From Catenovulum sediminis (lineage in GTDB: Bacteria; Pseudomonadota; Gammaproteobacteria; Enterobacterales; Alteromonadaceae), in assembly GCF_040270295.1 (NCBI RefSeq), contig NZ_JBELOE010000060.1: a stretch of 64,000 nucleotides of DNA; one strand, given 5' to 3'. A program made the position numbers and the translations under genes. A model generated the notes under the pieces. That model worked only from the letters and a program-made list of their open reading frames with translations, ran no database searches and was not told the origin of the DNA. Below are positions 53,592 through 61,662 of this stretch, one piece after another. Every line of letters starts with the position of its first letter. Positions within the stretch are counted from its first letter, which is position 1.

Positions 53592-55373
53592 ATGCTACAC
53601 AACGCCGTTTTCTATCTGAGCTGCCTCGCAAAAAGGATCTTAATGATAGTCAGTATGCTCGCCATATATAGCACCTCAGCGGCAACACCTGAGCATGCAC
53701 GGGTGTTATTGCTAAACTCATACCATCCACAGTATTTATGGACCGAGGCGTTAACTCAGGGTGTAAAATCTGAACTCGCTAACTTAATTGAAGCAGAAAA
53801 CTTACATATAGAGTACATGGATGAAAGACGATTTGTTTCGGATCCGACCTATCATGAAAAATGGCGCCAACTGCTATTATATAAGTACCAGCAATTTAAG
53901 CCTGACATCATCATTTCCAGTGACGATGCTGCATTTCATTTTTTAGCAAATGAAGTCGACGAGCTATTTCCCAATACACCGATTATATTTGGTGGCGTAA
54001 ACGTATTTAAACCCCATATTATCGAAAACAAAACTAACTTCAGTGGCATACTCGAAGGCATGGAAATCAAAGGAAATGTAGAGCTTATTTACCAACTGCA
54101 ACCACAGGTTAAAGAAATCATTCTATTGGCAGATAAAACCGAGCTTGGGATCCGTATGGTTGAACAGGCAAGATCAGAGATGCCATATGATTTAGGGAAA
54201 CAAGTTTTGGTCAGAATATGGGATGACTTTTCAATTGCAGAATTTAAATCATATGCCAGTCAAACATCAACCAAAACTGCCTTTTTGATGCTGGCAGTGC
54301 ACAAAGATAAAAATGGCGCATACTTTTCATTTGCAAAAGAACTAAAAGATTTCGCAACAATCAGCAAAGCGCCTATTTATGGTATGTGGGGCGCAATTAT
54401 GATTGGCCAGGGCGTTATTGGCGGGTTAATGAACAACCCTTTTGAACATGGCAAAGCACTGGCTAATATGGCTAAACGCGTCTTATCCGGGACGCCAATT
54501 GCAAATATACCGCTCGAGGCAAACTCTAAATTTAGCCCGACATTTGATTACAACCAACTGCAAAAATTTAATATTGATTTAAACAGGCTACCGCTCAATA
54601 GCGAGATATATTTTAAACCAGAATCATTTTATCAATCCAATAAAAGTTTAGTTCATGGCACTGTTCTGACTGCCTGCATATTAATTGCAATTATTTTTAT
54701 TTTGTTTGCAAATATACAAAGGCGACGCAAAGCTGAAACTTCATTATTAGAATTAAATGATTCTTTAGAACATAAGATAAAATTCAGAACACAGGAACTA
54801 TCAGATAAAAATAATCAGTTAAAAGCGATGATGGAAGAAATGAAGCATTTAGCCAATACCGATTCATTAACGGATTTACCCAACCGCCGCTCAGGTGCCC
54901 GCCGCTTAAGAAAGTTTATGACGCGTTACCTTCCATCACAAGATAACTTAACCATAGCAATGTTAGATATAGATTATTTTAAAAGTATCAATGATAAATT
55001 TGGTCACAACGTGGGAGACAACATCCTAAAAAGAACTTCTATTTGTTTGCAAAATACCATTAGACCCACTGACTTTGCCTACCGCTGGGGAGGGGAAGAA
55101 TTTTTAATTTTATTTTCCAACACGCCAGTGAAAAGTGCATTTAGTGCTTGCACACGAATACAACAACATTTAGCAGAGATCAAAACGCCTGATGACAAAC
55201 CAGTAACTGTCAGTATCGGAATCGCACAGCAACAGGTTAATGATTCATTTGAGTACATTTTAAAACGAGCAGATGAGAGCTTGTATTACGCAAAAGGCAA
55301 TGGCAGAAACCGAATTGAAATGCTCTATACTGAAATTAATAAACACAAAGAGCAGTCAGGTTATTGTGCGTAA
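53592..55373 (+). CDS. Membrane diguanylate cyclase with periplasmic ABC-substrate-binding-like sensor domain
   Basis: I chose ATG 53592 (AAAGAG 8 bases before); TTG 53562 and GTG 53583 are alternatives. The protein is 593 residues. After a signal/anchor (about 15-40) comes a periplasmic domain (about 45-330: RVLLLNSYHPQYLWTEALTQ, KPDIIISSDDAAFHFLANEV, FPNTPIIFGGVN) like those of ABC_sub_bind sensors. A transmembrane helix (about 355-375), a short coiled coil, and a GGDEF domain follow, with active site RWGGEEF and an intact RxxD inhibitory site (RPTD, five residues before it). It should make c-di-GMP in response to a periplasmic ligand. The two PilZ proteins nearby could be receivers. Confidence 0.9.
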   Translation: MLHNAVFYLSCLAKRILMIVSMLAIYSTSAATPEHARVLLLNSYHPQYLWTEALTQGVKSELANLIEAENLHIEYMDERRFVSDPTYHEKWRQLLLYKYQQFKPDIIISSDDAAFHFLANEVDELFPNTPIIFGGVNVFKPHIIENKTNFSGILEGMEIKGNVELIYQLQPQVKEIILLADKTELGIRMVEQARSEMPYDLGKQVLVRIWDDFSIAEFKSYASQTSTKTAFLMLAVHKDKNGAYFSFAKELKDFATISKAPIYGMWGAIMIGQGVIGGLMNNPFEHGKALANMAKRVLSGTPIANIPLEANSKFSPTFDYNQLQKFNIDLNRLPLNSEIYFKPESFYQSNKSLVHGTVLTACILIAIIFILFANIQRRRKAETSLLELNDSLEHKIKFRTQELSDKNNQLKAMMEEMKHLANTDSLTDLPNRRSGARRLRKFMTRYLPSQDNLTIAMLDIDYFKSINDKFGHNVGDNILKRTSICLQNTIRPTDFAYRWGGEEFLILFSNTPVKSAFSACTRIQQHLAEIKTPDDKPVTVSIGIAQQQVNDSFEYILKRADESLYYAKGNGRNRIEMLYTEINKHKEQSGYCA

Positions 55374-55446
55374 ATAAAAACATTTAGTTTATAGTAGCCA
55401 CTTCAACTCAATCGCACCATGAATAATTTAACGAGATTGCAACCAC

Positions 55447-55995
55447 ATGAACACTAGGCTTTTTATCTCTGCCACAGTAGCCTTTATTTTTTATTTTGCA
55501 TGGAGTTATTGGGCAAATTTATCTGCCGAGATAGCCATTGAAAAAACCCTACAATCTGCGTTGGTTCAGGCCAGCTACAGCGCATTTGTGACTTTATTTT
55601 TTACCTTAATTTTAGAAAAAGTGGTCAGCAAGTTTGAGCGAAGTTACCTATCGCTCGCATTTATTACCCCCATTTTATGTAAGGTTCATTCGCAAACACC
55701 GCAAAACAAAGCGATATTCCGTAGTTTCAGTTATGCGCTGGAGCAAAGCGCTTGCTATTTCAAGGGCAAACAACTGGCGGGGGTTATCTTTGCGCCACTC
55801 ATCCCCCTGAGTATCCAATCGATTTTAGTGATTAGTGTAAACCTAATCAATCAAACCCCTAATTTATGGCTAACCATAGCGCCCAGTATTTTTTTCACCG
55901 CACTCTACGGTTATAGTTACACATTTACTTTATTAAAACCTAAACCTAAACCTAAACCTAAACCTAAGCCTAAACCTGAAACTAGACGCAATTAA
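55447..55995 (+). CDS. Small membrane protein with Lys-Pro repeat tail
   Basis: The 182-residue protein has about four transmembrane helices (residues 5-24, 42-60, 118-137, 147-166) and no family I recognise. Its C-terminus is a run of KP dipeptides encoded by a hexanucleotide repeat, followed by ETRRN. The gene's end overlaps the end of the VOC-like fragment on the other strand by 14 bp. The tail is probably cytoplasmic and may contact membrane or nucleic acid, which is speculation. Confidence 0.6.
   Translation: MNTRLFISATVAFIFYFAWSYWANLSAEIAIEKTLQSALVQASYSAFVTLFFTLILEKVVSKFERSYLSLAFITPILCKVHSQTPQNKAIFRSFSYALEQSACYFKGKQLAGVIFAPLIPLSIQSILVISVNLINQTPNLWLTIAPSIFFTALYGYSYTFTLLKPKPKPKPKPKPKPETRRN
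55936..55977. repeat. Hexanucleotide repeat AAACCT, seven units
   Basis: Seven units (one is AAGCCT) encode KPKPKP. The in-frame hexamer means gain or loss of units only changes tail length. Confidence 0.93.
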
Positions 55996-56320
55996 TCATC
56001 CAGTTAACGCCAAATTTGTCGACAACAGAGCCAAACAAAGGAGACCAAAATGTCTTTTCAAGCGGCATTTGCACTGTTCCATCAACACTTAGTGCGGCAA
56101 AGATTTCTTTTGCCCGGTTTTGATCATGCAGAGCAATCGATAAAGCAAACCCTTTAAACGCATCAGCAGGGCTACAACCATCAGATGCCATAATGATAGA
56201 ATCCCCTAACTTAAAGCTTGCATGCATAATCTTATTTTCATAACCTGCCGGCACCATATCTTCGGGCATCGGCTCTGGGCTTTCGCTAAAACGCATCATC
56301 ATTTCCATTTCGATGCCCAA
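55982..56320 (-). pseudogene. PhnB-like VOC-superfamily protein, N-terminus missing
   Basis: The 112-residue frame matches the body of PhnB/3-demethylubiquinone methyltransferase-like glyoxalase-fold proteins (MMMRFSESPEPMPEDMVPAG, NKIMHASFKLGDSIIMASDG, ALSIALHDQNRAKEIFAALS, TFWSPLFGSVVDKFGVNWMI). Full-length relatives carry about 25 more residues. Here the frame upstream reads STLSFYQQALGIEM, showing the conserved FYQQALG region, but a TAG cuts it off before any start codon. So the first beta strand is lost and the product is probably non-functional. Confidence 0.7.
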
Positions 56321-56471
56321 TGCCTGTTGATAAAAAGATAAAGTTGACTAAAAAGCAGCCAGCAGAATGCAACTAAAACTATAGCAAATCGTATTAAATT
56401 TACTGTTTAAGTTTGAATACTTTTTTAAGACAGGGTTACAATAGCGAAAAAAAGAGAGTACCAGCGTCTTT

Positions 56472-57128
56472 ATGCAAAAATTTATTTACACACCACCAGC
56501 TGGCATACCAGAGATCCTGCACCAAGATAAAGATATTATTATTATCAACAAACCGTCTGGCTTGCTGTCTAACCCCGGACGGGCAGAAGAAACACATGAC
56601 TGCGCACTCAGTCGCTTACAATCCATATGTCCGCACACCATTTTGGTACATCGGCTAGATTGTGAAACCTCTGGCATTATGGTGTTTGCGAAAAACAAAA
56701 AAGCCGAGGTGTCGCTTAAAAAGCAATTTGAAGCAAGACAAACACATAAAGTGTATATTGCTGAAATCAATGGTATACCAAACACCAATAGCGGCACCAT
56801 TAGTTGGCCATTGACAGCAGATAAATCTAATGTTCCGCTACAAAAAGTAGATTTAGAAAATGGTAAACCCGCCTCGACAGATTATCGGCTCCTGATTAAC
56901 AAAGCGCGTTCATCTATTATCGAACTCACCCCAAAAACGGGCCGCACCCATCAACTGAGAGTGCATATGCATCATTGGGGTCATACCATTTTAGGGGATA
57001 ATTTCTATGGCGAGGAAAAAATCCAGCAAAGTGCACCACGCCTAAGGTTACATGCGTTATCGCTAACCTTTACCCATCCTTACAGTGCAAAATCATGTAG
57101 TTTCTACGCACCCGCTGAATTCACCTAA
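56472..57128 (+). CDS. RluA-family pseudouridine synthase
   Basis: The 218-residue protein has the RluA core: DIIIINKPSGLLS, the catalytic Asp in VHRLDCETSGIMVFAKN, THKVYIAEINGI, and TPKTGRTHQLRVHMHHWGHT, LHALSLTFTHP. It lacks an S4 domain and is short, like RluA itself, which modifies U746 of 23S rRNA and U32 of some tRNAs. It converts uridine to pseudouridine in RNA. It is convergent with the aspartoacylase gene, 4 bp apart. Assignment to RluA rather than TruC or another member is not certain. Confidence 0.88.
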   Translation: MQKFIYTPPAGIPEILHQDKDIIIINKPSGLLSNPGRAEETHDCALSRLQSICPHTILVHRLDCETSGIMVFAKNKKAEVSLKKQFEARQTHKVYIAEINGIPNTNSGTISWPLTADKSNVPLQKVDLENGKPASTDYRLLINKARSSIIELTPKTGRTHQLRVHMHHWGHTILGDNFYGEEKIQQSAPRLRLHALSLTFTHPYSAKSCSFYAPAEFT

Positions 57129-57132
57129 AAAC

Positions 57133-58020
57133 TCATTTTGTAGACAATACCGCTTTTTCCATTAAAGAAGTGGCTAGGTTATTATCATAATACGCCGCTT
57201 CATTAACAAACGCCGTGTACACCGTTTTATCGCCGTCATATAAAATGGCTTCACCATCAAACTTCATAAATAACGGATCACCCGGATTCAGCTGTGCAAA
57301 ATCACTGTCTTGTACATGTTTATGAACCATACCTATGCGCTCACCCTGCTCGTCTACCGGTAAAGTCAGACTTTTTATAAATCTAAACACTTCTACTGAT
57401 TCCGGCAATTCAGGTAAAGCATCCTGATTAAACAATTCAACAAAATCTAAGATGATCTGTGTTAACTGTTCGCTTTGTTCAAAAACATCATGTCTCAATA
57501 CAGATTGAGGCACCGGCCCAACCTCAACAATGACACCATATTTACCGACAGTACATAACAAATGGTGATCTTCATTCGCCCGGCTATCTTCATCACAAAA
57601 CACAATGGCTTCTGGCATTTGTTGTTTTACATAAGCCGCTAACAAATTATAGAAGCGCCCTTTTTGCGGTATCAGTACGGTCGGCCCCATATTGCTGGTT
57701 GTTGTATGTAAATCAATAATTAAATCTGTCTTGGGATTACCTTTAGGGCCCAAAATTTGATTTATCACTTTTGCCCGATTTTCTTCGTATGATCCTAATT
57801 CAGGGTTTTCCAAATCTTTTTGTGCAAACTGGCGATTTAAGTCTTTATCTACATACCGGCGATTTATCTCGTATGCTTTTGGATTGCCTTGCAATAAACC
57901 AGTCGAAAAGCTTTCTCGGCTAATTAACGAAAGGTCTTTTTGCCATTTTTTCATCAGGTATACACCTGTGATTTCATTGCCGTGTGTGCCACACACAATT
58001 GCTACATTTTTAATCGACAT
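57133..58020 (-). CDS. Aspartoacylase/AstE-family zinc hydrolase
   Basis: The 295-residue protein resembles aspartoacylase (N-acetylaspartate amidohydrolase): zinc ligands H13 and E16 in THGNEITG, the DLNRQF motif, DLHTTTSNMGPTVLIP with a further zinc His, and VIVEVGPVP with the catalytic Glu. Members hydrolyse N-acyl-aspartate to aspartate and a carboxylate; N-acyl-amino acid deacylation is likely here. It is cytoplasmic (no signal). It stands alone. Confidence 0.85.
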   Translation of the reverse strand: MSIKNVAIVCGTHGNEITGVYLMKKWQKDLSLISRESFSTGLLQGNPKAYEINRRYVDKDLNRQFAQKDLENPELGSYEENRAKVINQILGPKGNPKTDLIIDLHTTTSNMGPTVLIPQKGRFYNLLAAYVKQQMPEAIVFCDEDSRANEDHHLLCTVGKYGVIVEVGPVPQSVLRHDVFEQSEQLTQIILDFVELFNQDALPELPESVEVFRFIKSLTLPVDEQGERIGMVHKHVQDSDFAQLNPGDPLFMKFDGEAILYDGDKTVYTAFVNEAAYYDNNLATSLMEKAVLSTK

Positions 58021-58216
58021 AACTACTTTGCCTTTGTTAATTCTAATCTTCTTTAAATTTAGCAGAATAAGCAGAAAGGTTTTAATTACTTAAAAGCATA
58101 TATTAGCAGATTAGATTTTGAGAAAAACCAATCTTCATTGGCAACCTATTTGCATAATCATCGCTATCTTCCTGTGATACACGCAAAAACGTCAATATTT
58201 TGTAGAGGTGTTAAAA

Positions 58217-58444
58217 ATGATTTCAAACATAAACAACAGCAACAACTCAATTGTAAATACACAATACGCGAATACGAACAACAATACAGTGGCATCAGCT
58301 TCTAAAAACAGCCAGAGTGTAATAACGGCAACAGAAGCGACTAAATTGGCAAATAATATTGCTCAATTTAACCCGGCGGAATTACTTGCGAGCGTCTCAA
58401 CAACTAAAATTAATCTGTCGCAAGCATTATCCTTGGTGGATTAA
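58217..58444 (+). CDS. Small Asn/Ser/Thr-rich protein of unknown function
   Basis: I chose ATG 58217, 8 bases after AGAGG; an ATG at 58208 also opens the frame. The 75-residue product is rich in N, S, T and A (NINNSNNSIVNTQYANTNNN) and ends in a more regular helix (KINLSQALSLVD). It has no signal or membrane segment. It lies 42 bp upstream of the second double-PilZ gene on the same strand, so co-transcription is likely. I do not recognise it; the good ribosome binding site argues that it is real. Confidence 0.55.
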   Translation: MISNINNSNNSIVNTQYANTNNNTVASASKNSQSVITATEATKLANNIAQFNPAELLASVSTTKINLSQALSLVD

Positions 58445-58486
58445 GAACCTTATGATAATGTTTGGTTTTAGACCTGTACTCATTCG

Positions 58487-60913
58487 ATGTATGCAATGCA
58501 AAAAAACAACATCAAAATTGATAAAAAAACACAAAATATTATCGATACCTTAGTTCGGGTTTACAAAAAACCAAGCTTTAGCGCTGAGTTTGACCACCTG
58601 ACCGCAAGTCTGAATACACAAAAAAAATTCTTTATTAAACAAGAACTCGCACGCCTGTTTAAGCCGTTTGAGCGGACCATAGACATGTCCCGCGAATCCA
58701 AATATAAAGTCAGTGAGTTTAGCTGGAACGGCAAGCGCTTTTTTCTAGACGATATCGGGCGCAGAATATTTCTGCTTGAACTAGACAAATTTGGTGAACA
58801 ATATACCGCAGGGGTATTTGAAGCAGTTAACAATGCAGAAATATATGCTCGCTTTGAAAAACAGTTTTTATACGAGCAAAAAATTAAAGAGTTTGAAGTA
58901 CAGATCACCGAACTGGGCCGCACCACTAAAAGACTTGAAGAACGCTTATACTGCGCTAAACCGATAAAAATAATACGCCAAGCTGGTGAGCCTATCGATG
59001 CGGTCACCTCAAATATCTCACGCAGTGGTTGTTTATTAAGGGTAAAACCCTATGCCATTCTGCAACAAAATGAAATTTTCGAAATAGATTTTAGCGCTTT
59101 AACCAGCCAGTTCGCTTTTGATAAACAGCCAAAAGCCTGTTATCAAGTCAAATTTTTATCTCCGACACCCGACAAAGATGGCGCTCAGCGCGTCGGTGTG
59201 CAGCTGATAGATAAAAATTACGAATGGACTCAGTTTCTAGACAAATATGTGCTGGAAAATCGCTCTTCGTTTAAAGTCGATATAACCAACGCCAAAGATT
59301 TGGCGGAAACTAGGTTATTAGAAGATCATTTACTGGAAACCAGCAATTGGTTGATGGTATTTGCCAACGCGGACGAAAATAAACTAAAGCAGCTAAAATA
59401 CGTTTTAACAAACCCGGCGAACAAAAACCAACACGATTTTTTTGTCGACGGGCAAAACATAAACCGACTGAATGGCGTTTTACTTCGCTTGTGGCCGCAG
59501 CTAACAGAAAAGTCAACGCCAATTGTGGTTGTCCGGTTTGAACAAAAAGGTGAAATTCACTTTCTGGCTGCGACGTTAAAACAACTAATAGACAATGATT
59601 TACTCAAAGCCTTTTGTTTATTTGCCAATAAAAAAGGTCTGCTACAGCTATTTATGCTGCGTAAACAAAGCATAGATCAAAGACAATTAGATGAGATTAA
59701 ATTTAATTGGTTTAAAAGCGCAAAAGAAGCAGATCAGGCTTTGCAACCGCTGACCGAAATTAATCAAATTATCAGTCTGTACCCTCTAGATCAGCAAACA
59801 TCTGCTTTTGAACTCTTCGGCGAACATACACTGAAGCCAGATGACCTCAAAAAATTATCCGCGTTTCGTTGTCCAAGTATTAAAAACCATGTTATCGGGC
59901 ATTTTGATATTCGCCCCAAATGTGCCCGCCAAGAAATGCGGTATTTTTACTCAACAGCTGTAACCTTAACAATACCGGAAAACAAACAAGCCATTAATGG
60001 AAATTTAATAGATTTATCTGTCAGCGGCTTAAGTGTGCAATTACCTGCTCAATTGCCTGCTATAGCTGACACACTTGAAGTGGCAAAAGTGCTCGCCGTT
60101 ACCATTCCCAAATTTGACCAATTTGGTGAACGCAACGCAATTCATAATGCATTTTATAAAATTGTGGGTATCAACAGACGCTCTAAAACTCTGCACTTTC
60201 AAGTATATAACAGTGATCAAAGCGATTTAATTCGCCACTTTATGCGCCAACTTATACAAAATAATAGAGCTAAACTGAATATCAACGATCAATATGACAA
60301 GTTTGTTATTTTACAAAAAGCGCTGTGCGTTGCTTTCATCACAAATTATCCGTCGATCGCATTTGGTATCAGCAAAAGCCCTAAGAAAATTTTTGAAGTC
60401 TCGCGCTTATTAACGTCAGACTTTAATAGCGTCGAGCTGGCCAGCTTACAAAAACTCCAGTCGCCCATTCAAAACCAGCACATTTCGGTTTTTCAATTGA
60501 TTTATGATGATAAACGTAACCCACCCTATTTACGCTCAATAAGCCGCTTTGTTCGTAACAAAGGATCTTGTGATGATGAGGTTGCGTTTCAACTTATTCC
60601 CAACAGAGTGGATATTGCCAAACAAGCACGCGCAGGTGCTAACCCCAGACTACAAAATCAGTTTATCCGCAAGGCGCTGCAAACTGACACATTGAAAGTA
60701 TTTAATCTTAAAATTCAGCCGGTTGCACACAACAGCACACAGGCCATAGAAGAGCAGCTTGCTTACGTCAGTCGCTACAATAGACATCAGGCTGAAAACA
60801 TCAAAAGTTTTGCGAGTAAATTAACCGGTATTTTGGAAGTGTTAGACAACCAAGCGTTTTGGCAAACACTTGGCTCGTACGATATCAATCAAAAAGATAA
60901 GGCTAAAAACTAA
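58487..60913 (+). CDS. Large protein with two PilZ (c-di-GMP-binding) domains, paralogue 2
   Basis: The 808-residue protein has the same layout as the one at 47058-49451. The first PilZ domain (about 145-265) has RLEER and NISRSGCLLRV; the second (about 478-610) has RQEMR and DLSVSGLSVQL. So both keep residues for c-di-GMP binding. The N-terminal region (KPSFSAEFDHLTASLNTQKK) matches paralogue 1 by pattern. ATG 58496 (codon 4) is an equally possible start. No membrane segments or signal. The gene ends 3 bp before the rhodanese gene end, convergent. Confidence 0.87.
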   Translation: MYAMQKNNIKIDKKTQNIIDTLVRVYKKPSFSAEFDHLTASLNTQKKFFIKQELARLFKPFERTIDMSRESKYKVSEFSWNGKRFFLDDIGRRIFLLELDKFGEQYTAGVFEAVNNAEIYARFEKQFLYEQKIKEFEVQITELGRTTKRLEERLYCAKPIKIIRQAGEPIDAVTSNISRSGCLLRVKPYAILQQNEIFEIDFSALTSQFAFDKQPKACYQVKFLSPTPDKDGAQRVGVQLIDKNYEWTQFLDKYVLENRSSFKVDITNAKDLAETRLLEDHLLETSNWLMVFANADENKLKQLKYVLTNPANKNQHDFFVDGQNINRLNGVLLRLWPQLTEKSTPIVVVRFEQKGEIHFLAATLKQLIDNDLLKAFCLFANKKGLLQLFMLRKQSIDQRQLDEIKFNWFKSAKEADQALQPLTEINQIISLYPLDQQTSAFELFGEHTLKPDDLKKLSAFRCPSIKNHVIGHFDIRPKCARQEMRYFYSTAVTLTIPENKQAINGNLIDLSVSGLSVQLPAQLPAIADTLEVAKVLAVTIPKFDQFGERNAIHNAFYKIVGINRRSKTLHFQVYNSDQSDLIRHFMRQLIQNNRAKLNINDQYDKFVILQKALCVAFITNYPSIAFGISKSPKKIFEVSRLLTSDFNSVELASLQKLQSPIQNQHISVFQLIYDDKRNPPYLRSISRFVRNKGSCDDEVAFQLIPNRVDIAKQARAGANPRLQNQFIRKALQTDTLKVFNLKIQPVAHNSTQAIEEQLAYVSRYNRHQAENIKSFASKLTGILEVLDNQAFWQTLGSYDINQKDKAKN

Positions 60914-60915
60914 GT

Positions 60916-61290
60916 TTACGGGCTCACTAGGGTAAGGCCTAATTCTTTCCAGCGACGAAAGCCACCGTCCAAATTAATGCAGTTCTTATAACCCATTTTA
61001 ACCAAATTATCAGTCGCTAATGCAGAGCGGAAACCACCGCCGCAATATAAAACAAAAGTGGTTTCGGTATCTGGGAATTTAGCCTGTATATCGCGTTCTA
61101 TCACGCCTTTTCCCATGTACACAGCATCAGGCAGATGGCCTGCAGCCCATTCATCTTGTTCGCGTACATCCACCAAAATAAAAGACTCTCCAGAATCTTT
61201 CATTTTCAGCATGGTTTCTATATCTATTTCACGAATACGGCTGCGAGCATCATTAACTAATTTTAAAAATGCCTGATTATGTTGACTCAT
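60916..61290 (-). CDS. Rhodanese-domain protein
   Basis: I chose ATG 61290 (AGGGC before it) since the rhodanese fold begins soon after; the frame extends 20 codons up into glnB. The 124-residue single-domain protein has ILVDVREQDEWAAGHLPDAV and the active-site loop with cysteine, LYCGGGFRSALA. It would bind sulfane sulfur as a persulfide; the target is unknown. It follows glnB by 16 bp in a nadE-glnB-rhodanese operon. Confidence 0.88.
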   Translation of the reverse strand: MSQHNQAFLKLVNDARSRIREIDIETMLKMKDSGESFILVDVREQDEWAAGHLPDAVYMGKGVIERDIQAKFPDTETTFVLYCGGGFRSALATDNLVKMGYKNCINLDGGFRRWKELGLTLVSP

Positions 61291-61306
61291 AGTTGCCCTA
61301 CGATTA

Positions 61307-61645
61307 TCAAATTGCGTCTTCGTTTTCTTCGCCAGTACGAATACGAACAACGCGCTCTACATTCGTGACAAAGATTTTGCCGTCACCAATTTTACCGCTC
61401 TGAGCCACTTTAGTAATGGTTTCAACGCAGCGTTCAACACTATCATCATCAACAACGATATCTAAACGCACTTTAGGTAAAAAATCTACATTGTACTCAG
61501 CACCGCGATATAACTCAGTGTGCCCTTTTTGACGGCCAAAACCTTTAACTTCTGTTACTGTCATACCAGTAATACCAATTTCAGCGAGTGCTTCACGTAC
61601 GTCATCTAATTTAAAAGGTTTAATGATGGCTTCGACTTTTTTCAT
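61307..61645 (-). CDS. glnB: Nitrogen regulatory protein PII
   Basis: The 112-residue protein is a full PII: AIIKPFKLDDVREALAEIGI, T-loop EVKGFGRQKGHTELYRGAEY with uridylylation site Tyr51, B-loop SGKIGDGKIFV, and the C-terminal RIRTGEENEDAI. It senses 2-oxoglutarate and ATP/ADP and controls GlnD/GlnE/NtrB signalling. It is GlnB rather than GlnK, as it lies beside nadE and not amtB. PII contact with NadE is reported in some bacteria, so the neighbour is meaningful. Confidence 0.95.
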   Translation of the reverse strand: MKKVEAIIKPFKLDDVREALAEIGITGMTVTEVKGFGRQKGHTELYRGAEYNVDFLPKVRLDIVVDDDSVERCVETITKVAQSGKIGDGKIFVTNVERVVRIRTGEENEDAI

Positions 61646-61662
61646 TTTTTTTTCCTCTTTAT

